Origin: Pilaira anomala
Lineage: Eukaryota; Mucoromycota; Mucoromycetes; Mucorales; Mucoraceae
Length of the DNA stretch: 64,000 nt
Direction of reading: 5' to 3'
NCBI GenBank assembly: GCA_025716855.1
Contig: JAIXMQ010000087.1
Coordinates: forward strand, 1-64,000
Positions 1 to 12,165 of this stretch are shown piece after piece; within the stretch, counting starts at the first letter, position 1; each line of letters starts with the position of its first letter. The notes beneath the pieces were generated by a model. That model was not told where the DNA came from, did no database searches, and saw nothing but the letters and a program-made list of their open reading frames with translations. Both the position numbers and the translations under genes were made by a program.

Positions 1-79
1 ACGGTTGGAACGAGTGTTATAAGAACAACGACGTCTGTAAGTAAGTCTTTGTGCCATTTGCTATTTTATCTAGGAATAA
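1..79 (+). CDS. possible 3' end of a gene cut by the window start
   Basis: Positions 1-36 are open in frame 1 and are followed by a good donor (GTAAGT at 37). A TAG acceptor ends at 73, and the next exon reads GAA then TAA at 77-79. This is consistent with the last two coding exons of a plus-strand gene lying to the left. There are only 13 codons, so no product can be named. The splice signals are the whole of the evidence. Confidence 0.25.
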
Positions 80-329
80 GTCAATCCATTTTATCTAATA
101 AACTTAAAGTCAATCCATCCATACCTCCTAAATATAGCGGTAAAATGAAAGGGAAAGAATTCATCACTCATCGACTGTACGGCACCCCCCCTCTTTCTGA
201 GACGCACACTAAACATAAACAATAAACTTTTCCCTGACAAGTAGTAGTAAAAGTCCGGACCGGGATTACAATCAAAAGAATAATGCAAAATAAGAATAAA
301 AAAATAAAAAAAATAGAGAGAGTGAGAAT

Positions 330-956
330 TTATTTGAGAGTAGGCATGGTCTGAGGAACCTCAGGAAACTGTAATGTCTTTAATTTTTCTTTTGCCTCCT
401 TCTTTTGAATCTTTTTCATATACTCTCTTTGACGTAAATAAAAGTAATCTTTTTGAATAATAAATCGAACAGGTTGTTGTGGAGAAGTAGGAGAAGCAGG
501 AGGAGAAGTGGTTGTGGGTGTAGAAGTTGAGCTTTCTGCTGTAGTAATAGTAGTGGTGGTGTCGTCTTTTTTCTGGTCTTCTGCATCTTTTTTATCAGAA
601 TCCTTTTTGTCTGTCTCTTGGTCCTCGTCTGGTTTTTTTGTACGCCATGACTTCCAAGCAGAGCCAATACTTGAGACAAGGTCAACCACACTATCACTTT
701 CTACTGGTCGATTTGCCAAAGCTTGTTTTTTTGTTTCCAAGGTTTTATTATTTGGCTTTGGGCCAGAACCGAGTTTAGAACAAAAATTGAAATCGCCTAG
801 ATGACTTCTACAAATGTAGAACCAGTCTGTATTACTATTATCTGCAGAAGTCAAGACGACACCTGTGAATTTATTACAAACAAAACAAGGTCTTTCTTGT
901 GTTGTTAAACGAGCAATATAAAGGTTTTGTAAACGTTGTGGTGAAGCATTCGACAT
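330..956 (-). CDS. VFA1: Vps4-associated protein 1 (Vfa1-like)
   Basis: Single-exon 208-aa protein. The N-terminal 60 residues carry the conserved Vfa1 block: an IARLTTQERPCFVC segment with a CxxC pair, then WFYICRSHLGDF with Cys and His spaced like a small zinc site. The middle is Lys/Asp/Thr/Ser/Pro-rich and low complexity. The C-terminus is a basic, coiled-coil-like helix (roughly residues 168-198). In yeast Vfa1 binds the AAA ATPase Vps4 and acts at endosomes in ESCRT-III recycling; that role is inferred here from family. The ATG at 956 was chosen because residues upstream in the open frame are a poly-Phe stretch encoded by a T-tract and unlike the family. It is divergent from the gene at 1212, sharing a 255-bp T-rich promoter region. 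Confidence 0.85.
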   Translation of the reverse strand: MSNASPQRLQNLYIARLTTQERPCFVCNKFTGVVLTSADNSNTDWFYICRSHLGDFNFCSKLGSGPKPNNKTLETKKQALANRPVESDSVVDLVSSIGSAWKSWRTKKPDEDQETDKKDSDKKDAEDQKKDDTTTTITTAESSTSTPTTTSPPASPTSPQQPVRFIIQKDYFYLRQREYMKKIQKKEAKEKLKTLQFPEVPQTMPTLK

Positions 957-1140
957 TTCAAAATAAGAAAGAAAAACAAAAAAAAAAAAAAAGAACAAAT
1001 TATGAGTTTTAAAAATCTTTACTACAGCCCAAATATGATTTTGTGTGTATACTTGAAGTAACACCATCATCATCAGCACTGACCTTGTGATCTTATATTT
1101 ATTTAATTTTCTTTTTTCTTTTTCTTCTCTTCTTTTTCTT

Positions 1141-1175
<35 letters not shown>

Positions 1176-1211
1176 GCTCTATTGTGAATTGTTTTTTTTT
1201 TTTAAGAAAAA
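957..1211. promoter_or_regulatory. T-rich divergent intergenic region
   Basis: A 255-bp spacer between two divergent start codons. It contains a run of about 25-30 T near 1145-1170 and pyrimidine-rich blocks. No specific operator could be identified; its role as a shared promoter is inferred from position only. Confidence 0.4.
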
Positions 1212-1445
1212 ATGAATAATAGTAATTCAGAAATGTTGGATATACAAGATAAAATGGGTTATGTTGATACAGGACCCAGATTACAACAAAGTACTAGCAA
1301 CCACACGAATTACCCAGTGGCAACTTCTACGTCAGCACATTTAGTAATTAAAGAGCCTAAACCACAAAGAAAAGTGAATTTGATGAACGAGCCACCGCAA
1401 AGACCTATGACGAACGAAGTGAAAAAGAAGCAACAACAACAACAA

Positions 1446-1476
<31 letters not shown>

Positions 1477-2228
1477 CACCACCGCAGCCAAACAGTCAAT
1501 CCAAATCACCTTCTACTACTCCTCGAACAGAAAAGAATCACAGAGTGACATATGATAATTTAGAAAATCGACAACAAGAGATACGACAACATAAACGTGT
1601 GGATATTAGAGAACTCATGGTACATAAATTATATGAATTAGCCGATATGTTACAATCATTAGATGTAGATGAACCTTCTTACTCTGGACCAAGACCAACA
1701 CCATCTAAATCGGACCCACAACAACAAATAAAGAGAAGACCAACTCAACGAATTAGAAATCAATCTCCTGAAGCGATGAGTCGAGAAGTATTTAATAAAA
1801 GTGCAGATTATATTGAACCTATGTATCATCGTCGACCTTATTATGGATATTATGATCACCCTTTACCACCACAAGAAGTAATGTATAATGATAGTAATAA
1901 TGATGATGGTTATTATCCTGAAGAAGAACCTTATAATTATTATCCTGCACCTCCACCACAGCAACAAAACTATTTACGTAGAAGATCTTATAGTAATTTA
2001 AGAGATATAGAACCACAACCAACAAGGTTAATTAGAAAAGGGTCAAGAGGTAGTATAAGGTTTCCACCACCACCACCTCCTCCTCCTCCTCCAGCTCCAC
2101 AACAAAGACCACAATATGAACCAGCTCATTATGACCCAAGGTATGATGCTTATCAAGAAATACCTAATACGGGTAGATATCATCGTTCACCTTATTATCC
2201 ACCTTATTCTCCTGATGAATACTACTAA
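1212..2228 (+). CDS. Gln/Pro-rich low-complexity protein, unknown function
   Basis: Intronless 338-aa open reading frame. It has a long poly-Gln run (about residues 74-87) followed by poly-Pro, a short ordered-looking segment around residues 110-155 (basic, then a predicted helix containing VDIRELMVHKLYELADML), Tyr- and Pro-rich stretches, and a second poly-Pro run near residue 288. It has no signal peptide or membrane segment. I do not recognise a family. The mix of disorder, poly-Gln and Tyr-rich C-terminus is what one sees in scaffold or transcription-associated proteins, but that is only an impression. It ends 142 bp from the convergent aminodeoxychorismate synthase gene. Confidence 0.7.
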
Positions 2229-2370
2229 AGTACGCAAGTTTATTATTATTATTATTATTATTATAAATATAAATAGTATTGTTATTGTTTTATTGATCTT
2301 CAAGAAATTCTTTTACACTATAAATAAATTTGGTGAATAAAAATAAAAACTCATTATAAAAATGTTATTT

Positions 2371-5244
2371 TTACCTTGGTGCAACACTTTTTGTTTTTAA
2401 TAATGTTTCTTTCCATTCTTGTTCAGGATTCGATAAGAAGGTAATTGCACCTCCACCACCTACTGAGATCTCGACATGACCGTTTGATTTGGTAGAAGCG
2501 ACTGCCGTACGAATGACGACATTAAAATCCGCGTTTCCATTTAAAGAAAAGTAACCTAGACAACCAGAATAACAACCGCGTGGTTGATGGTTTTCTAATT
2601 CATCCAGGATTTGAACCGATCTTAATTTAGGTGCGCCCGTCATAGAGCCAGGCGGGAAACACTTTTGAACAGCTTCGACCGTATTCACACCTGGATGAAG
2701 TTGACCACGTACTGTAGATACTAAATGATGGACCTTTTCGTAGGTTTCTACATGCATTAGTTTAGGTACACTTACACTACTTGGATCACAGACTTGAGCT
2801 AAATCATTACGAATAAGGTCAACAATCTATTAAAAAAGTTAATATTTTTATATACAAGTATCATAAATAAAGAGTTTTTTTTTTTTTTACCATCAAGTTT
2901 TCTGCTCTTTCTTTTACATCTTGCCATAATTGTTGTTTACGTTCTTCATCTAATGCCAACTTATTTTGTTCACAAAGTACACCAAAATCACATAGGCCTT
3001 GATCACATACACATTGCAAGACACGTCCAACGGTTCCTTTGATTGGTTTCATCTCAGCTAACCCATCCGCACTTACTTTCAAAAACCGTTCTGGGCTTGA
3101 AGATAATAAACCCAAGTTGGGAAACATCATGAGAGCAGAAAAAGGAGCAGGATTATTCTTTCTTAAATGACGGGTATAGAGTCTCCAGAGTGTAGGATCT
3201 TGATGATCTGTTGTGATCTGTTTTGGTAAATCTAATCTGAATCGTGTGGTCAAACAAATCTCATAAGCCTCTCCCTCTCGAATGGCCTCTACGGATCTTT
3301 CGATTGTTTTTAAATAAGCTTGATGGTCTACGTCTGGATCAAAGATATTGTTTGTTAATTGAAGAGAAGGGGTAGGTGTGGTACAGGCAGAAGAAGCAGG
3401 TGTGTATCGGATGAAGTCCTCGGTTTGTTTTCGTTTACGGATGGTTTCGACCATAGATAGAATGGATTGTTCTTGATGTTGGATCCAATCTTTTGCTTCT
3501 TGTGTTTGGTTGAAGCCGACATGTTGTAAAAGGTCGTGCCTGGTTTCTTTTGTCTTGATCAGACAACAAAGATAGATTTGATGTTGCGTTTGATCAAATA
3601 CGAGGAACCGATCCACAAATTGAAAGGCAGCATCTGGTTCTTCGAGACAGGTACAGCAATTGAGTTTTGATCCATGGTCAGGGCAATGACAGAGTTGTTG
3701 TGTAGGGGTCTTGTATCCTTCTAAACTCTCTCTTTTCATCTCATACCCAAAGTAACCCATGAGTCCACCTTGAAATTCAAGTTGAGGTAAAATCTCTTTT
3801 TCTTGCATTGTTGTTGTTGTCTTGGATTCAATGAGTAATTGAGAGAGGTAATCAAAGAAAGTAGTGTCTAAATTAGTATGTGTAGTTTGTCCTTGACGGT
3901 TCTCGAGTGTAAGTTGGTGATGTAAAGTCGAATAAGTCATACGGACAGCTGGATCCAGTGAGAGAATGGAGAGACGTGAATAAGGAGATGAAAGACGACT
4001 GCTGTCTAGCCAACCGATGGTATGATCGCCTTGTGTTGATAATAATTCATCTACAAAAACTTCTGGATCAATCCAGCTAGGGCAACTTGATTTGATGTAA
4101 AGTTCAAATGGAGCCGATTGTGTAGTAGGAGTAGAAATAAGTTTAGGTAAAGCAGCCGAATAAGATAATAGAGTAGAATTTAAAGGGTGAGTAGAGATGG
4201 ATCGATTTGAGTTGGTAGAGATCCAACGTATGGTTTCTTGTTGAAAGTTGGAGATCATGGTTTGACCGTGTTCGGTTGAGACGGATTCGGGATGGAATTG
4301 AACACCCCAGATAGGTAAATTCGAATGTTGAAATGCCATGACGGTGATTTGAGTGCTGGGTTGATCCAAGATGGTGTGATCCAAAAAGTGGTTACGAACT
4401 TGTTTATTGTATTGATCGTCATCTGCCAAGAATTTGGCGTTCTTTAAAGCGTCCATATCCGCATCATTTTCGTAACAAAATGCAGTAACTAATAAATCCT
4501 TTGGTAATGCTATATATATATATATATATATATAATATTAGTTGATCATTCTCTCTTTTTTTTTTTTTTTTACATCATCATTAAAGTATTTACATTCTTT
4601 TTCTACTACCAGTGAATGGTATCGAACTGCCCAGAATGGTGTAGGACAGTTAATTAAGATATCATTGTATTTTGTTTGCGCTGTGTTTTGTAAATGCACT
4701 TTTGACATACGACCATGCATGATGCGAGGAGCATGAATTACCTTATTGTATTAAAGTTTAATTTATTTAAAATAAAAATAAGATTTTCATTTTAATTAGT
4801 TACCTTGCCACCAAATATATGAGCAATACCTTGATGACCTAAACAAACACCAAATATAGGTCGATGGTATCTTGATTGTGTTGGATCTAATTGCGCTTTT
4901 AATAATTGTGTACAAATACCGAAATCCTATCATAAATATTTCTAAATTAGGACGTAACTTGGTACCTTAAATAAATAAATAATTTACCGAATTTCTTTCA
5001 GGTCTTCCTGGGCCGGGAGAAATAATGATATTATCAAAATAAGGTAATACTTTTGATACAAAAGAATCCCTGAAAGTTGGATCAATAACTTGTGGTTTGA
5101 AGATGAAAGAAAGAAAACTTACCAAGTAAACTGATCATTACGGATAACAACTACTTGAGAAGGGTTTGGGAATAATTGTAATAAATTGAAGGTATAAGAA
5201 TCATAATTGTCAATAATAAGCGTTTTAATATCTTGTTGAGTCAT
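2371..5244 (-). CDS. ABZ1: aminodeoxychorismate synthase (fused PabA-PabB)
   Basis: Makes 4-amino-4-deoxychorismate from chorismate and glutamine, the first committed step to p-aminobenzoate and folate. Six exons: 5244-5123, 5069-4988, 4926-4804, 4741-4594, 4509-2891, 2826-2371 (849 aa). The N-terminal half is a class I glutamine amidotransferase: SPGPGRP near residue 60, the nucleophile in GVCLGHQ (about Cys96), and the His/Glu pair in GVQFHPESV. The C-terminal half is a chorismate-binding domain with the diagnostic PIKGT lysine (about residue 649), which separates it from anthranilate synthase (PIAGT), then ENLMIVDLIRNDL, PPGSMTGAPK and a conserved C-terminal block. The exon 4 donor at GTAAAT (4593) was chosen because it alone keeps frame and restores the SLPKDLLVTAF junction. 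Two Cys-rich insertions sit in the PabB half. Confidence 0.95.
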
Positions 5245-5526
5245 GATTGGAAAGAAAGAAAAAAAAAAAAGAAGAAGAGAGAAATATTAAGGATCTTTTT
5301 TTTTTTTTTTTCTATTTTTTTAAATAAAAAAAAAAAAGATTTTTGATGGGATAGTTACTTAAAAGACATGATTGGTGGAACAAGTAAAGAACTTGTGCAA
5401 TCAACTTCCAGTCACATTTTTTTTTTCCTATAAAAATTGATAGATGAGATTTATCTATTTTTTTTTTTTTTTTTTATTATGTATCCTTTATACAAATTAA
5501 AAAAAAAAAAAAATAGAAAGAAAAAT

Positions 5527-6344
5527 TTAAGATGGTGGAACAGAATCATAAGTCCAAATCCTTGCTCGATTATCTCCAGAACCCGTAGCAAATAATGGTC
5601 TTCTACCAGGACTTGTTGCAACAGATATCACTACAAATAGATGGAACATGAATATAACATGAACTTTTTTTTCCTCCCTCTCCTTTTTATACAAAAAAAA
5701 AAAAAAAATTTTTTTTACCTGAGTTCTTATGACCTTGCAACATAAATTGTGTTTGTCCAGTTCTTGGATCCCAGAATTGTACACTTCTATCTTTTGAACC
5801 AGACACGATCCAACGATCATCCGGTGTAGTAGCAACGGAAAGTACAAAATCTTTATGTCCAGTGAATACTTGAACACAAGGATTCTTTGCTCTATCACCA
5901 CCCAATTGCCATAATCTTAGCGTTTTATCTAAACTACCACTGATCAAAGTTTTTCCATCTGGCATGAAAGCAACCGAATAAACACTATCCTTATGCCCCT
6001 CTAATCTTTCCAATAAAGCACCATTATTAGCATCCCAAACACGTACGATTTTATCTAAACTTCCAGCAGCTACTAAACGACTATCCGGAGAGATAGCGAT
6101 CGAGGTGACACCTGGATCACTTTGATCTACTTCATTGATACGTAAAGTATGTATACATTTTGCATCTAACCAATCCCAAATTCTTGTTGTACGATCACCC
6201 GAACCAGACACTAAAATACGTCCATCACGACTAAACTCGAGTGAATAAATGTCTTGTTCATGTCCAGATAATACACAACGAATACGTGTTTTTGCTATTT
6301 CCCAAATCTAAATTGGGTTTAATTAAAATTATGATGTTGCTTTG

Positions 6345-6380
<36 letters not shown>

Positions 6381-7565
6381 TATAAACAAATAATATACTT
6401 TACTCTAATTCTTCTATCTTCTGCACCTGTTGCTAAATATTTACCATCTGGACTAAAACTAACGGATCGAATATATAAATCACCATCTCTACCTGCACTT
6501 TCATCTTGAAGTATACTTTTTTTTTTTTTTAAAAAAAATAAATGTTAGAAAAATAAATAAATAATAATAGTAGTGTGTAACAAATATATACTTACGCTAC
6601 ACGAGCAGAGGTCACGGTATCATAAATATAAGTGGCTTGATTACAACCAGCAGCAAGAAATCTACCATCCATACTGAATTTGACACAACAAACCACACTA
6701 TCATGTTCTAAAGTATGAACAAGATCAACTTTAAGATATCTAGGCACTTTTGGATTAAATCTATATAGATATATAAAAATTAATATCTGTATTAAGTAAG
6801 GGGGTGTGTGTGTGTGTGTGTTATAAATTACAATGCAAACCAATCTTGTCCCTCAACTTTCATATTAGCAGGAACGGATTCAGGATCAAGATCGGTTAAA
6901 CCAATAGGATTAGTAGGTTGTGGAGGCATTGGTTGCTTATTCAGTGATCTCACGTTATTATTGACTGCTTGTTGTTGTTGTTGTTGTTGAACGGGTGGAG
7001 GACCAAAATGAGGTACGTTTACTAAGGGAGAACCTGAAGAAAGCAACGGTGGTGGAGCTTGTTGTTGTTGTTGCTGTTGTTGTTGTTGTTGCGGTGGTGG
7101 AGGAGGAGGAGGTAATTGAGGTTGTTGTTTCATTGAATCTGGTTGAGGTACTGAGTTATATCCACCATGTTGCATTTGATCTAATTGTAATCTCAATCTT
7201 GAAATTTCTTCTTCATATCTATAATATATACATGTATATATTTTAGTTATTTTTTTTTAACATAATGATAAAAAAAAACACGTAACTGTTTCTTTAATAC
7301 TTGTTGTGTTCTTTCTAAATCCAATAAAGTTTGTTGAAATATATTCATTTCTTGTATTTGACTATTGACTGTAATTGTATTGATATCGTTTTCTTGTTAT
7401 CTGTATATATATATATTTACCTTTATGTTCATATTCGTCTCTTTGGCTTTTCGTTAATTGAGCATCTTGACTAAGTTGATCGTATTCAACTTTAATAGCT
7501 TCTAATAACTCTAATAATCGTGTTTGGTTAGCTGGAACCATAGGTCGATGATTATACACAGACAT
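5527..7565 (-). CDS. TUP1: Tup1-type transcriptional co-repressor
   Basis: Nuclear co-repressor that works with Cyc8/Ssn6 and histones. Seven exons: 7565-7421, 7368-7287, 7218-6832, 6760-6596, 6515-6404, 6307-5719, 5630-5527 (527 aa). Residues 1 to about 90 form the Tup1 N-terminal tetramerisation helix ([16 protein letters not shown], then coiled coil to [11 protein letters not shown]). A Gln/Pro-rich linker follows, with poly-Gln and poly-Pro runs encoded around 6970-7115. From about residue 214 to the end there are seven WD40 blades with repeated GHxx...SGSxDxTxRxW signatures. The short exon 2 and the GTTACG donor at 7286 are inferred from frame and from the expected helix sequence. Length is shorter than yeast Tup1 (713 aa) because linkers are short. 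Confidence 0.94.
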
Positions 7566-7627
7566 GATAAAGATGTCGTCAAAAGAGAATATAAACAAAA
7601 AGAAAAAGGAAAAAGAAAAAAGGAGAG

Positions 7628-7659
<32 letters not shown>

Positions 7660-7744
7660 ATTTATTTGGGTTTTAAATGTGGGGAACACAAAAAAAAAAA
7701 AAAAAAAAATGTCGTCAAAAAGGAGGGGGAATATAAATGATGCT

Positions 7745-8372
7745 TTATTCTAATTTATCCAGATGATCAAGTCTTGTCAAGACAACATTTTTACTCGTCT
7801 CTTCAATTTCTCCAGCTAAAAACACTTCATCCAAAATAGCATATACCTTTTGGCAGTGAAAAAAGAAAAAAAAATTAATTTATCTCTACAACAATTTTTT
7901 TCTTCTTCTTTTTTTACCTTGTAAAAGTTAAAGACTAAATCCAATTCACAAACATTACCAAAGAATGCATCTAATACTTCGACAAAAAAATGAATTGCTT
8001 CTAAATAAGATAATTCATTATCATTTGCATCTACACAAACACAAAAAAAGAGTCCAGCATAACGACGATATACAATTTTATAGTTTCGAAACTAAGATAT
8101 TATTAATAAAGAGAACCTTTTTTTTTTTTTGAGTTCAATGTTTACCTCTACAAAGTTACTTTGATGCTTTTGATCTCTCGGTGCAATAAGTCGATGCACT
8201 TCACCTTTAAGCTTTATTTTTTCTTCATCCTCGTAAGGAACATACCATTTCGCTAATCTCGTTTTACCTTGACGGTTTTGAACTAGGATAAACCTAAGCT
8301 ATTTTAATTGTCACTTCTAAAAATACTTTGATATTCTCTCTTTTCTTCTTTTTTCAATATAACAATTACCAT
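7745..8372 (-). CDS. APS2: AP-2 adaptor complex sigma subunit
   Basis: Small chain of the clath­rin adaptor AP-2, acting in endocytosis at the plasma membrane. Four exons: 8372-8370, 8298-8146, 8091-7918, 7846-7745 give 143 aa, the family's usual length. The protein reads [57 protein letters not shown], and ends [35 protein letters not shown] is typical of AP-2 sigma rather than AP-1 or AP-3. The first coding exon would be only the ATG, with GTAATT right after it; this is inferred from frame and from the conserved MxRFIL start. It lies 108 bp downstream of the P450 stop and upstream of TUP1, all on the minus strand. Confidence 0.92.
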
Positions 8373-8480
8373 TTTATTTTATTTTATTTTTTTTAAAAAA
8401 AAAAGAAGAAAAAGGGACAAAACAAAAAAAAACATGTGTAATGTGTGTTCTTCTTTTAAATTACCGCACGTGTTTTTTAT

Positions 8481-10353
8481 TTAACGCTTTTGAACAGTAA
8501 CTTTCATACCGTTCAACATAGGTAAAGTAAGAGATGTTTGATATGTAATATGTTGTCCAGGGACTAGACTAAATTTGTATCTTTTAACAAGGAAGATAAT
8601 GGCTACCAAGGCTTCCAATGTAGCCAAGTTTTGACCTAAACATACTCTTGGTCCAGCATGGAAAGCTAGAATATAAAGTTAGTTTTTATTTTTTTTTTTA
8701 TCAATTCAACTTTTATTTTACCTGGCCATTGTCCAGCACTTTCTCTTTTAAGTTCGCCAGCTTCGTTAATCCAACGTTCAGGCTTAAAGTCTTTAGCGTC
8801 AGCTCCCCATACCTTTTCAGAACGACCTTGTACATAAGGCAACCACATAACATAATCACCTTTATGAATTTGAGTGCCATCAGGCCAAACATCATCATTC
8901 AAAGCATACTTTTGATTCATAGGAACAGAAGGATAAAGACGCAAAACTTCATAAAATACAGCATGTGCATAAGTCATATCTTTAATGGTTTCATAAAGGG
9001 CCGTAGAATCATGCATGATATCTTCACCGATATATTTTTCAATTTCATCCAATAATTTTTCTTCTACGCGTGGGGTACAAAGTAACAAGTAAAAAGCCCA
9101 AGAAAGAGCTTGAGCGGTTGTATCACGACCAGCAATCACAAAGTTCAAGACGACATCACGCAGTTCATCGTTATTTAATAATTCGCCTTGTGGGGTACGA
9201 GCTTCCATGAAACGAGATAATAAATCTTTATGAACTTCACCGTTGGCGAGTTGAATACGACGCTTTTCGGTCACGCTTCTGGCAAAGGTATCAACGATTT
9301 TCAAGTTCTTGTTCATGCTGTTCTTCCAGGGTTGGACAACACCTAGGATGCGCTCGGTCATTGGCCAGAGTGGGTTGATTAATCGGCTGAATGTGCTTCT
9401 TTGGGCTTCATCGAATGCTTCTGCAAAAGGGACTTTGTCTTTTGTTGCTTGAGCATGTAAATGAACACCAAATCCTAATCTAGTAGAGAAATAGATGCTT
9501 TAGTGGATGTATATATATATATATATATATACATGTAACATAAAAAAAAAAGAGCTTACAAAATAAATGAATCAAGCGTAAATTTAAACATGATTTCATG
9601 GAAATCAACGACTTCATTTGTTTCTGCTGCTTTATTCCAAATGTTTTCAGACATGAATTCAATTTCTTCCACAAAGACACTGTATAACGAAATAAAAGTA
9701 AATATAAATGATTTGTAAAAAGAAAAAGAAAAAAAAAAACTTTCTGGTATTGTTCTTACTCTGTGAATTGATCTCTGAAATTTTTAACGTTAAAGATATG
9801 GCTTGCAGTTTTACGTTGATACCTCCAGTCTTCACCGTTTGCATTAAAAATACCGTTTCCAAATAAATCCACCATGGAGGAACAGAATTCAGGTCCCTTA
9901 ATGTAATTATCGAAATTATCTATATTGGTATTTAATTCACCGGGTTCACATGATATAAGTTACACAAAAACTTACTTTTAAGTAAATGCTCTATATTGCG
10001 AGGATCTAATGTAATCATTTGACGAGGCATACCAAGAGCAGACATTGTACTACAACACAAGTGGGGAAAACAATTTAGTTTTTAATTTGAATTTTAAGAA
10101 AGAAAAAAAAAACTTACAGTGTCAATTCATCCATCTGGTTAAAGCCCTCTAACAAAAAATCGTGTAGTTTGTGCTTATTTTGAGCAATCATCAGAATACT
10201 ACCAACTAAAGGAGAGCCGGGTAGAGCCTTTATGCCTTTACGTGTTTCTTCAAATACAGCGCGATCATTATAGATTGCACCAAGTACGGTAAGTCCTGCT
10301 AACGCAGCACCACCAATATATTGAAGCATTGAATTTGGTGTAGTGGATGCCAT
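8481..10353 (-). CDS. cytochrome P450 monooxygenase (CYP52/CYP86/CYP704-like)
   Basis: Membrane-anchored haem monooxygenase. Six exons: 10353-10118, 10049-9976, 9919-9760, 9679-9560, 9479-8722, 8665-8481 (510 aa, normal length). There is an N-terminal hydrophobic segment (about residues 10-27), a proline hinge KALPGSPLVGS, WRYQRKTASHIFN in the C-helix region, an I-helix AGRDTTAQ with the oxygen-activating Thr, the K-helix ExxR in YEVLRLYP, a PERW motif, and the haem loop FHAGPRVCLG containing the axial Cys. The I-helix form and general sequence resemble fatty-acid/alkane omega-hydroxylases of the CYP52/86/94/704 kind, so a role in fatty-acid or xenobiotic hydroxylation is inferred, not shown. 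No neighbouring pathway genes were seen. Confidence 0.93.
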
Positions 10354-11582
10354 AGTTTTTTTTATTTATTTAAAAAAAAAAGGAAATTATTGAAAGAAGA
10401 TGAAAAAAAAAAAAAAAACTTTGATTCGAGAATTTATGTCACATATTTATTTATTTTTCTAATGTATCACATTTTGATACTTTGGGAGAACTATTCTTCC
10501 TTTTTCCCAAGCATGATTGAAAACCTTGATAGGTTAATACTGTAAATATATCTAATTTAATCAATACATATGGGGGGTGATTAGTTGCAGCTTTCAATTT
10601 TTTTTAAGTCATATTTTTATAAAAATGTTCGTTGACCTATATATCTTCTTCCTTGAAGTATTCATTTAAGAGTGGGAGTGAGAAACAGATATTCACATGC
10701 CAGCTTGTAAACTTTCTTCTCTCGTTTCTCATCTCTGCTGGTTTTCATCCAATAGAAATGGGTGAACGAGATTTTTGTTTGTTTTTGGTCCATAAACTAT
10801 TACGTCCAGTCACTCTTTATTTGTGTTTTAGCGAATACAGTTTTATAGATACGCCTTTTTTTTTTTGTGGTAAATAAAAATGTGGTTTATATATACAATC
10901 AAATGGAGAGATAGTTTAATGGAGTGTTATGATGACCTTTTCAATAAAAAAAAAAGGGGAGGGGGGGATTAAACATCACCTAAATACCTGGATTTTCAAA
11001 TACGCGAAACTCCATCATCCACTCCCAAATCACTCAGTTTTTTTTAAAAAATAAATAAATAGACTCTTTTGAAATTATCATTGCATTACGGTAGTAAAGT
11101 CTATACGGTATGCGATATGTTTACTGGCCTTTGCTAAATATTTTGATAAAGAAGAAGGATGTATTAATAGTCTTTCTTATAGCAGAAAAAAAAAATCTCA
11201 GTCAATCAAATCATCTAAAAAAGTTAAATATTTTTAGCCAAAAATTGACCATCCCATAGCTTTTTAATGATGTCTGATTAATGTAAAATTTTAAAGCTCT
11301 TTCTACTTGAAGGACGTCTATTTAATATTACTCTTTGAAGAGTTAAATCACTTAAATTTATCACATAGCTTACGTTATTGACTACTTTGTTTTTTCTTTT
11401 ACGCCACAGAGAAACAGGTTTATTTAATCTCACTTTTTTTTTTTTTATCTTCATCTTTGTATTTATATATGGCTCTTTTTTTCAATTCAAAACATGAACC
11501 TTTCTTTGCAATATCATTTTAATTTGCTTTGATGACATATGTTAGTTAGACAAGAGGCTGTATCGAGAAATATACAATTTTG

Positions 11583-11680
11583 AAACCTGCATATAATACA
11601 TGTTGTCAATGGCACCATAGTAATTTTATCACAAAGTGAGGTAGCTCTTCATTCTCTAATAAATCTCAATATCAAATACT
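11583..11680. repeat. fragment of a dispersed repeat also present at 54460-54560
   Basis: By eye, this stretch shares ordered blocks with 54460-54560: AACCTG, then ATACATGTTGTCA, AATTTTATCA, and CTAATAAATCTCAA. Spacing between blocks differs by small indels. The partner lies at the inner edge of the left arm of the inverted-repeat structure at 54102-55598, so this is probably a decayed copy of the same element. Confidence 0.5.
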
Positions 11681-11814
11681 CTTTTGTATGTATTGGGTAC
11701 GGAGAATATTCCAGTTAGGGTGAGATAGCCGTCAGCGAGAGAAGCGAGTAGTAAACCATTTAAAGCAATACAAAAATAAAAACAAGAAAAAACCAATACT
11801 TCCGATGGTACATA

Positions 11815-11987
11815 CCGTACCCGCTCTATTTAAGGCCGTTCAATTTAAGGCCATTTCCGATTTAAGGCCGCAATTTCCTGAATATTTTGCCTATTTTAAC
11901 TTTTTTCAAGGCATAAATAAGGCCATGACACGATTTAAGGCCGCAAAAGTCTGAAATTTTTTACGGCCTTATATAGAGCGGGTACTG
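11815..11987. mobile_element. MITE-like element, Tc1/mariner-pogo type
   Basis: A 173-bp element bounded by TA on both sides (11813-11814 and 11988-11989). The terminal inverted repeats are about 25 bp with 2 mismatches: left end starts CCGTACCCGCTCTAT, and the reverse complement of the right end starts CAGTACCCGCTCTAT. The inside is built from several copies of ATTTAAGGCCG. It has no coding capacity. TA target duplication and a CAG terminus are typical of Tc1/mariner/pogo elements, so this would be a non-autonomous derivative. Confidence 0.75.
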
Positions 11988-12165
11988 TAACAAGTAACTT
12001 CAAAGCGATTTCATAAAAAAAGTATTACTAAATTCTATACCCTCTAGGATTACCAAGAATAAAATATATGATTTTTCTGATAAAATACGCTGCTCCCATT
12101 ATGACAGCTTGTCTGAAGATGTCAAATATGATTATGAGGAGCTAAATAAAAAAAAACAACGTTGA

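Noticed and set aside
508..804. 98-codon plus-strand ORF over the Vfa1 gene
   Set aside because: Antisense shadow of a recognised protein; rich in Val/Ser from the reverse complement of Thr/Ser/Lys codons.
2891..4509. Anthranilate synthase component I
   Set aside because: The active-site loop is PIKGT with Lys, diagnostic of aminodeoxychorismate synthase, and the gene is fused to the amidotransferase at its N-terminus.
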